Shown here: positions 4,974 through 9,800 of the stretch, piece by piece
Layout: each line of letters opens with the position of its first letter
How positions within the stretch are numbered: the first letter of the stretch is position 1
NCBI GenBank assembly: GCA_964395915.1
Contig: CAYNDB010000093.1
Span: forward strand, 1-9,800
DNA: 9,800 bases
Direction of reading: 5' to 3'
Origin: CAYNDB01 sp964395915
Lineage (GTDB): Bacteria; Nitrospinota_A; UBA7883; JAJRTC01
Position numbers and translations under genes: made by a program
The notes under the pieces: generated by a model
Seen by the model: the letters and a program-made list of their open reading frames with translations, nothing else
What the model was told of the DNA's origin: nothing
The model's database searches: none

Positions 4974-6326
4974 TTAGTCCAAGGCGCCAAGCAACGCGTT
5001 AGCCACCGCGAAGAAAATAAGAAGCCCGGAAATATCGTTTATCGCCAGCACGATCGGCCCCCCTGCGATTGCGGGGTCGATATTCGCCCATCGAAATAGA
5101 AGCGGGATGCATGCGCCCATCAGAGCCGCCAAAGCAATAGATGCAAAAAGGGACACAGCAACGATAATCCCAAGGATTTGGGAGCCATGCCAGCCATATG
5201 CCGCAAGACCGGCGACCGCTCCACAGATAAGGCCCAGCGCCAATCCGATTTTCAGCTCTTTTACCAGATACCACCCAAACGATGCTACGCTGATCCTGCC
5301 CGTTGCGACACCGCGGATGACAAGGGCCGAGCTTTGAGACCCTACATTGCCGGAAAGACCCATTACAACGGGAATGAAAGCTACCAGCGCCAGGGCTTCG
5401 GAAAGGGTAATCTTGAATTGCCATAGAAGCGCGCCTGTGGCAAGCCCTCCGATCAACGACGCGCCGAGCCAGGGCAACCTGAATTGGGCCATTTCCATAG
5501 CCGAATATGTCTGCGTCAACGCCTCTTCGTGACCACCGGCCATTTTAATAATGTCTTCGCTGGCCTCTTCTTCAAGAACGTCCACTATATCATCCACAAG
5601 AATACGTCCGATAAGCTTGTCACTTTCATCTACCACCGGCAAGGAGACAAGGTCGTATCTTTTGAAAAGTTCCGCCACTTCCTCCTGGTCGGCGGCGGCC
5701 ATAACACTCACAGGCGCCTGGGCCTCAAGAACGTCTTTGATGACAGCGTCGCCTTTATTCAACAGCAGGTCGCGCAACGGCAATACTCCAATCAGGCGAT
5801 TATTTTTATCCACGACAAAAATGTTGTGCACATCACCGAGTTCGTCAGCCACTTTTCTTAATTCTTCGATAGCTTCGTTGATTGTGTTATCTCCCGGAAC
5901 GGCCAGCAGTTCCGTCTGCATCAATCCCCCGGCGGTATCCTCCGGATATTCCATAAGCCGGTGGACCTCATAATCGACACTGTCAGAGACCGTTTCCATA
6001 ATATCTTCGGCCCGCTCATCATCGATATTCGCCAACACGTCGGCCGCATCATCGCTGTCCATCTCCTCGATGATGTCTCCGAGTTTGGCGGCGGGAGATT
6101 TTGCGAGAATAAGCTCTCTTGTGCGATCGGAAAGGTTTGGCAACACCTCGGAGCCAACATCCACTTCGAGGTTGAGGAAAATGTCTACCGCAAGAGAATC
6201 GTCCTGTATCTGGTCGAGGGCAAGGGCTATGTCGGCAGGATGGTATTTTTCAGAAAGGTGAGCGAGATTTTCCGCGCCTGCCTCCAGTTTTTGGAGAATT
6301 TCCTGCGCTTTTCCTTCTTCAAGCAT
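4974..6326 (-). CDS. mgtE: MgtE-type Mg2+ channel/transporter
   Basis: MgtE is a dimeric inner-membrane Mg2+ channel gated by cytoplasmic Mg2+. The 450 residues are close to the 473 of the Thermus protein, with all domains present. The helical N domain covers about 1-135 and is rich in acidic residues such as EEMDSDDAADVLANIDDERAED. Two CBS domains follow (about 137-199 and 200-258), each with a DVxxVxVVDxxxxLIG-like core. The plug-helix region is at about 262-285. About five membrane segments (286-448) include the pore signature IPVVMGLSGNVGSQ at 318-331 and the last segment DPAIAGGPIVLAINDISGLL, whose Asp at about 431 corresponds to the pore Asp of the family. It starts 57 bp after pssA. 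A TATAAT at 6369-6374 on the minus strand might give it its own promoter, but no matching -35 is clear. I see no M-box riboswitch; the gap is too short. Confidence 0.96.
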   Translation of the reverse strand: MLEEGKAQEILQKLEAGAENLAHLSEKYHPADIALALDQIQDDSLAVDIFLNLEVDVGSEVLPNLSDRTRELILAKSPAAKLGDIIEEMDSDDAADVLANIDDERAEDIMETVSDSVDYEVHRLMEYPEDTAGGLMQTELLAVPGDNTINEAIEELRKVADELGDVHNIFVVDKNNRLIGVLPLRDLLLNKGDAVIKDVLEAQAPVSVMAAADQEEVAELFKRYDLVSLPVVDESDKLIGRILVDDIVDVLEEEASEDIIKMAGGHEEALTQTYSAMEMAQFRLPWLGASLIGGLATGALLWQFKITLSEALALVAFIPVVMGLSGNVGSQSSALVIRGVATGRISVASFGWYLVKELKIGLALGLICGAVAGLAAYGWHGSQILGIIVAVSLFASIALAALMGACIPLLFRWANIDPAIAGGPIVLAINDISGLLIFFAVANALLGALD

Positions 6327-6383
6327 GACACCACCATATCCAGTCGGTTTATCGCCGATTCGTTATACATTATAATAATGCGG

Positions 6384-7220
6384 TTATTTTTCCAGGCCGA
6401 TAAGAAAAAGTCCTTTTTCGCGCCATGTTTTATCCTTGTTATCAATTAGCCATTCCACCGGGCCGTGCGCTACGTATATAGCGGCTATGGTAAAAAGCAT
6501 ATGATGAGGAAACTGTACTACGACAAAAACAAAAAGAATGACCCCCAAAAGGATATGGAACGATTTGCGCCTGTCAATATTGCTCTTTTTAAAGTTGCGA
6601 TATGGGATATTGCTCACCATCAACAACGCGAGCGTATATATCGTTATGACGATTATCACGGTCGGGGCTTTTGCCATCTCCAGAGCCCCTCGTGTTAAAA
6701 GAACAATTGCGGCCAAAAGACCGGCGCCGGCCGGTATCGGCAGTCCTACGAAACGATCCGCCCGAATCTCCGACGACTGCGTATTGAACCTGGCGAGACG
6801 CAACGCGCCGCAAAGCGCAAAAAGAAACGCGGCCATCCATCCGATACGTCCAAACGGCTGTAACACCCAGTTGTACATCAATATGGCGGGAGCCGCCCCA
6901 AACGCTATAAGGTCGGAGAGAGAATCGTATTCGACTCCAAACTCCGTAGTCGCTCCGGTGGCTCTGGCGACTCTGCCATCCAGCCCGTCAAGGAACCCCG
7001 CCACCACGATAGCCCATGCCGCGGCGTAGTATTGCTCGTTTATGGAGGCTACAATCGAATAGAACCCACAGAAAAAAGCGGCGGACGTTATCAGGCTTGG
7101 GATAATAAAAATACCTTTCCGCATCCTGTGAAACCTTTCCAGTTTCGCCTTGCCGTTGGATTCCACGTTTTTTACAGTAGCGTCAAACGGATCCACATCG
7201 GTTTCAGTTTTATCGTCCAT
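6384..7220 (-). CDS. pssA: CDP-diacylglycerol-serine O-phosphatidyltransferase (type II)
   Basis: This enzyme makes phosphatidylserine from CDP-diacylglycerol and L-serine in the inner membrane; Psd then converts the product to phosphatidylethanolamine. The 278 residues contain the full CDP-alcohol phosphatidyltransferase motif DG-x2-AR-x8-G-x3-D-x3-D at D81-D103, with all catalytic aspartates present. There are about seven to eight hydrophobic segments. RKGIFIIPSLITSAAFFCGF (34-53), RLARFN and FVGLPIPAGAG are typical of PssA rather than of the phosphatidylglycerophosphate synthase relatives. A hydrophilic 33-residue N-terminus precedes the first membrane segment. The ATG at 7220 directly abuts the TAA of psd, implying translational coupling and consecutive enzymes from one mRNA. 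It is the membrane-bound type II form, not the E. coli type I enzyme. Confidence 0.95.
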   Translation of the reverse strand: MDDKTETDVDPFDATVKNVESNGKAKLERFHRMRKGIFIIPSLITSAAFFCGFYSIVASINEQYYAAAWAIVVAGFLDGLDGRVARATGATTEFGVEYDSLSDLIAFGAAPAILMYNWVLQPFGRIGWMAAFLFALCGALRLARFNTQSSEIRADRFVGLPIPAGAGLLAAIVLLTRGALEMAKAPTVIIVITIYTLALLMVSNIPYRNFKKSNIDRRKSFHILLGVILFVFVVVQFPHHMLFTIAAIYVAHGPVEWLIDNKDKTWREKGLFLIGLEK

Positions 7221-7862
7221 TTAATTTCCACTCGTCAAACGGGCCATGACAGTCTCTCCACCTTTAACTTTATCACCGAGTGAGCTTAATATCGCCACAT
7301 CGGGAGGAAGTATCAAATCTACCCTGGAGCCAAACCTTATCAGGCCAAACCGCTCTCCTTTTTCCAGTTTGTCTCCAACGGAGCTCCAGCAGACTATTCT
7401 GCGCGCCACAAGGCCGGCGATCTGTTTAACTCCAACCGGCCCAATGCCGGTGTCCATGACAATCATATTCTGCTCATTATCCATGCTTGCCTTATGATCC
7501 CACGCGGCGAGATATTTGCCCTTGTTATAAAACTTACGGGTAATGGTTCCTGCCACAGGGACACGCTGGATATGTACGTTGAATATTGACAGAAATATCG
7601 AAATACATATAGCGCCACCCGGATGATCCTCGCTCTGATACGCTGTGTCAATCTTGATAACCTTGCCGTCGGCCGGGGCCACAAGCAGATTATCATCTGC
7701 GGGAGCGATTCTTTCCGGGTCACGAAAAAAATATAAGACAAAGAGAAAAAGTCCGGCGCAAATCCATGCAATAACGCTTAACCCCAGAGCGGCGAATATA
7801 ACGGTGGTCGCCAACAGGGGGATAAGGAACATGAACGCATCGGTGGCTACGGGCAATTTCAT
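7221..7862 (-). CDS. psd: Phosphatidylserine decarboxylase, short form (proenzyme)
   Basis: Psd decarboxylates phosphatidylserine to phosphatidylethanolamine using a pyruvoyl group made by self-cleavage. The 213 residues are the short form found with type II PssA. One or two N-terminal hydrophobic segments (about 10-46) anchor it to the membrane. FFRDPERIAPADDN and VAPADGKV follow, then FNVHIQRVPVAG with the conserved His at about 97, and DNEQN near 128-132. RFGSRVDLILP holds the cleavage site between G178 and S179, which leaves a small alpha subunit of about 35 residues carrying the pyruvoyl end. The ATG lies 6 bp after the ilvC stop, with AAGGA about 10 nt upstream. Its stop is contiguous with the pssA start. 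All expected processing residues are present. Confidence 0.95.
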   Translation of the reverse strand: MKLPVATDAFMFLIPLLATTVIFAALGLSVIAWICAGLFLFVLYFFRDPERIAPADDNLLVAPADGKVIKIDTAYQSEDHPGGAICISIFLSIFNVHIQRVPVAGTITRKFYNKGKYLAAWDHKASMDNEQNMIVMDTGIGPVGVKQIAGLVARRIVCWSSVGDKLEKGERFGLIRFGSRVDLILPPDVAILSSLGDKVKGGETVMARLTSGN

Positions 7863-7868
7863 ATCGAA

Positions 7869-8873
7869 TTAATCCTTAATCTTCTTGCCTATCCACGGCA
7901 TCATGGATCGGAGCTTTTCACCAACCGCTTCAATGGGATGTTCCGCGTCATTACGAAGAAGCGCGTTATATACGGGCCTGTTCGCCTTGTTCTCAAGCAC
8001 CCATTCACGGGCAAACTCTCCGCCTTGAATCTCCTCCAGGATATCCGCCATTTCCGCCCGTGTCTCTTCCGTGATAATCCTGCGGCCGCGGGTGATGTCG
8101 CCATACTTCGCCGTGTCGGATATCGAATATCGCATGTTGGCGATTCCGCCCTCAAATATAAGGTCGACTATAAGCTTCATTTCGTGAAGACATTCAAAAT
8201 ACGCGACTTCCGGCTGGTATCCGGCTTCTACAAGAGTGTCGAACCCGGCGCGGATAAGCTCCGACACACCACCGCAAAGTACAGCCTGCTCGCCAAAAAG
8301 ATCGGTTTCGGTTTCTTCTTTGAACGTGGTTAATATCACGCCTCCTTTGGTTCCGCCAATGCCGAGGGCATAGGCCAAAGCCAGATGCTTAGCTTCCCCT
8401 GTCGCGTCTTGCTCTATCGCCAGCAAAGCGGGCACACCGCCTCCTTGCGTATACATCCTTCTCACCAGGTGGCCCGGGCCTTTGGGAGCGATCATGAACA
8501 CGTCAATGCCTTCAGGGGGCGTAATCTGCCCGAAATGTATATTGAACCCGTGGGCGAAAGCTATTGCGTTACCTTTTGTAAGGTTCGGGCGAACATCATT
8601 TTCGAATATATCCGCCTGCGATGTGTCTGGCGCAAGAAACATTATGATATCGGCGGCCTTGGCGGCGTCCGCGTTGGACAATACTTTAAGCCCGTCTTTT
8701 TCAGCGGCCTTGGCGCTTGCGCTGCCATCCCTCAGCCCGATCACCACGTTTATGCCGGAGTCCTTGAGGTTCAACGCATGGGCGTGTCCCTGGCTTCCGT
8801 AGCCGATTATCGCCACGGTTTTTCCTTCAAGATATTTCAGATCAGAATCTTTATCGTAATAAACTGTCGCCAT
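7869..8873 (-). CDS. ilvC: Ketol-acid reductoisomerase (class I)
   Basis: IlvC converts 2-acetolactate or 2-aceto-2-hydroxybutyrate to the dihydroxy acids of valine and isoleucine synthesis, using NAD(P)H and Mg2+. The 334 residues indicate the short class I enzyme. The Rossmann domain has GYGSQGHAHALNLKDSG (24-40). The following loop, LRDGSAS (47-53), carries Arg and Ser residues of the kind that favour NADPH; that preference is inference. Catalytic and metal residues are in place: H108 in AHGFNIHFG, K131 in APKGPGH, D191 and E195 in DLFGEQAVLCGG, E227 and E231 in ECLHEMKLIVDL, and a Ser in YSISDTAKYGD. It ends GKKIKD. It is separated from ilvN by 125 bp and from psd by 6 bp, so the lipid genes probably share its transcript. 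The ribosome-binding site is weak (AGG about 9 nt upstream). Confidence 0.97.
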   Translation of the reverse strand: MATVYYDKDSDLKYLEGKTVAIIGYGSQGHAHALNLKDSGINVVIGLRDGSASAKAAEKDGLKVLSNADAAKAADIIMFLAPDTSQADIFENDVRPNLTKGNAIAFAHGFNIHFGQITPPEGIDVFMIAPKGPGHLVRRMYTQGGGVPALLAIEQDATGEAKHLALAYALGIGGTKGGVILTTFKEETETDLFGEQAVLCGGVSELIRAGFDTLVEAGYQPEVAYFECLHEMKLIVDLIFEGGIANMRYSISDTAKYGDITRGRRIITEETRAEMADILEEIQGGEFAREWVLENKANRPVYNALLRNDAEHPIEAVGEKLRSMMPWIGKKIKD

Positions 8874-8964
8874 CTCTCTTTACCTATTCCCTTTATTAAA
8901 TTTGTCAGTCTCTTTTTTCACTCCGCCTTGCCTGCCCCGCTGTTTGCCAAAAAAGGCATAAGCT

Positions 8965-8994
8965 TGTCATCCTGAACACGGTGAAGGATATCCT
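8965..8994. repeat. Copy of a GTCATCCTGAA-type dispersed intergenic repeat
   Basis: Between ilvN and ilvC the plus strand reads TGTCATCCTGAA, a short spacer, and GTGAAGGATATC. ATCCT (8969-8973) and AGGAT (8985-8989) form inverted arms. This resembles the small palindromic elements of the GTCATCCTGA...GAAGGAT type that recur in intergenic DNA of many bacterial genomes. It lies immediately after the ilvN stop codon. Only one copy is in the window, so membership in a dispersed family is recognition from memory rather than shown here. Further along the same 125-bp gap is a TGCC/GGCA hairpin with a T6 loop. Confidence 0.4.
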
Positions 8995-8998
8995 CAAC

Positions 8999-9487
8999 TT
9001 ATCCCAGCGTCTTTTTACCTCGCGCCATCGCCACTTTACCGCTTCGCGCCATCTCTATAATTCCAAGCGGTTTTATCATCTCTATAAAAGCGTTGATCTT
9101 TCCTTCCGATCCGGTCGTTTCGATCGTATACGTTCTCGACGAAACGTCGACAACCTTACCACGAAATATTTCGGTCATTCTCAAGATTTCCGCCCTGTTG
9201 GACGGCTCGGAGTTTACCTTTACGAGAATTATCTCCCTGTCGACATAATCCTCGTCCTTAAAGTCGATAACCTTTATAACGTCCACAAGCTTGTTAAGCT
9301 GTTTTGTAATCTGCTCCACTATCGCTTCGTCCCCCCGCGTAATTATCGTCATACGCGAAGTGGTGGAGTCTAGCGAAGGAGCCACCGAAAGCGACTCGAT
9401 ATTAAACCCCCGTCCCGAAAAAAGACCGGATATCCGGGACAATACTCCAAACTTGTTTTCAACCAAAACCGAAATAGTATGTCTCAT
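8999..9487 (-). CDS. ilvN: Acetolactate synthase small (regulatory) subunit
   Basis: This subunit activates the catalytic subunit and confers valine feedback inhibition. From ATG 9487 it has 162 residues, against 163 for E. coli IlvH. The N-terminal ACT domain (about 4-78) opens RHTISVLVENKFGVLSRISG and continues LFSGRGFNIESL and SRMTI. N11, G14 and N29, positions that contact valine in E. coli IlvH, are retained, so feedback inhibition is likely. The C-terminal domain (about 85-158) has REIILVKV, TEIFRGKVVDVSSRTYT and IEMARSGKVAMARG. The frame is open upstream to 9652, but that extension overlaps ilvB and lacks family similarity, so the ATG at 9487 is chosen. It starts 4 nt after the ilvB stop. 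Confidence 0.96.
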   Translation of the reverse strand: MRHTISVLVENKFGVLSRISGLFSGRGFNIESLSVAPSLDSTTSRMTIITRGDEAIVEQITKQLNKLVDVIKVIDFKDEDYVDREIILVKVNSEPSNRAEILRMTEIFRGKVVDVSSRTYTIETTGSEGKINAFIEMIKPLGIIEMARSGKVAMARGKKTLG

Positions 9488-9491
9488 ATCA

Positions 9492-9800
9492 TCACGCCAA
9501 TAGCATTTTGTTAATAGGCGCCCCCGCCGGCACCATAGGATATACGTTCTCTTCCCTATCCACACGAAAGTCCAGAATAGCAGGTACTCTCGCCTTAATA
9601 GCTTTTTTAATGGCTGGGGCCACACCTTCAGGCTTGGTAATCTTGATGCCAAGAGCGCCGTACGCCTCGGCCAGCTTCACAAAGTCCGGCTGATGCTCCG
9701 TACAGCTGTAAGCGTAGCGGTTATCATAAAAAAGCTGTTGCCACTGCCGCACCATCCCGAGAAACCCGTTGTTCAGAATAACAACGATAACCGGCAAATG
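9492..9800 (-). CDS. ilvB: Acetolactate synthase large (catalytic) subunit, C-terminal fragment
   Basis: The last 102 codons of the ThDP- and FAD-dependent enzyme that condenses pyruvate to acetolactate, or pyruvate with 2-ketobutyrate; the rest lies beyond 9800. The fragment begins HLPVIVVILNNGFLGMVRQW. The NN pair is the end of the GDG-x-NN thiamine-diphosphate/Mg2+ motif, and the Trp of RQWQ is the conserved residue known from herbicide-binding studies of this enzyme. PDFVKLAEAYGALGIKI, VPAILDFRVDREENVYPMVP and the ending INKMLLA match the C-terminus of the family. The frame runs off the window edge without a break. TGA at 9494-9492 is followed 4 nt later by the ilvN ATG, the usual coupled ilvB-ilvN arrangement. 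Confidence 0.95.
   Translation of the reverse strand, partial: HLPVIVVILNNGFLGMVRQWQQLFYDNRYAYSCTEHQPDFVKLAEAYGALGIKITKPEGVAPAIKKAIKARVPAILDFRVDREENVYPMVPAGAPINKMLLA

Noticed and set aside
5484..6449. Plus-strand frames of 125-162 codons opposite mgtE and the mgtE-pssA gap
   Set aside because: They mirror the MgtE N-domain and CBS coding sequence; no independent support.
6538..7029. 163-codon plus-strand frame opposite pssA
   Set aside because: It is antisense to the CDP-alcohol phosphatidyltransferase motif region; composition is that of a shadow frame.
8385..8975. 196-codon plus-strand frame opposite ilvC
   Set aside because: It is opposite a fully conserved IlvC and has no recognisable features of its own.
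9488..9652. 55-codon N-terminal extension of ilvN
   Set aside because: It overlaps the end of ilvB in another frame; IlvN similarity begins at ATG 9487, four bases after the ilvB stop.
1..9800. CRISPR array, insertion sequence, prophage or defence system
   Set aside because: No direct-repeat array, transposase, terminal inverted repeats or defence-type protein domains are visible; gene content is housekeeping.

Overview
The window is ordinary bacterial chromosome carrying mostly core genes. Nearly everything lies on the minus strand, so transcription runs from high to low coordinates. Two small genes between the two large minus-strand blocks are on the plus strand. I see no mobile element, CRISPR array, phage gene or toxin-antitoxin pair. 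The organism looks Gram-negative and proteobacteria-like: it has a ClpXP adaptor of the SspB family with an intact C-terminal ClpX-docking tail, a type II phosphatidylserine synthase paired with a short-form decarboxylase, and a tRNA gene with encoded CCA. From general knowledge, the order ilvB-ilvN-ilvC-psd-pssA suggests a deltaproteobacterium or a related lineage. That placement is inference and weak.

Region A (9800 down to 4974, minus strand) is a tight run. It holds the 3' end of ilvB (acetolactate synthase large subunit), ilvN (regulatory subunit), ilvC (ketol-acid reductoisomerase), psd (phosphatidylserine decarboxylase), pssA (phosphatidylserine synthase) and mgtE (Mg2+ channel). Branched-chain amino-acid synthesis thus sits upstream of phosphatidylethanolamine synthesis, with psd and pssA abutting (TAA then ATG). 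The longest gap in the run is 125 bp between ilvN and ilvC, and it contains a copy of a dispersed-repeat-like sequence.

Region B (about 3972-4963, plus strand) holds a 62-residue DUF2892 membrane protein and an SspB-like adaptor of 117 residues. An imperfect long inverted repeat lies immediately upstream of the adaptor. The adaptor converges on mgtE with only 10 bp between their stop codons.

Region C (3971 down to 1, minus strand) is a translation cluster: tRNA-Val(GAC), infC (IF3), rpmI (L35), rplT (L20), pheS and the first 408 codons of pheT (phenylalanyl-tRNA synthetase). The signals here are the most informative part of the window. infC appears to start at AUU behind a well-placed Shine-Dalgarno sequence, rpmI starts at UUG, and a near-consensus promoter lies in the unusually long rpmI-rplT gap. 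A hairpin with a competing alternative pairing between rplT and pheS could be an attenuator. A very short reading frame ends inside the infC ribosome-binding site. None of these needs a new biological system; they are regulatory details on known genes.
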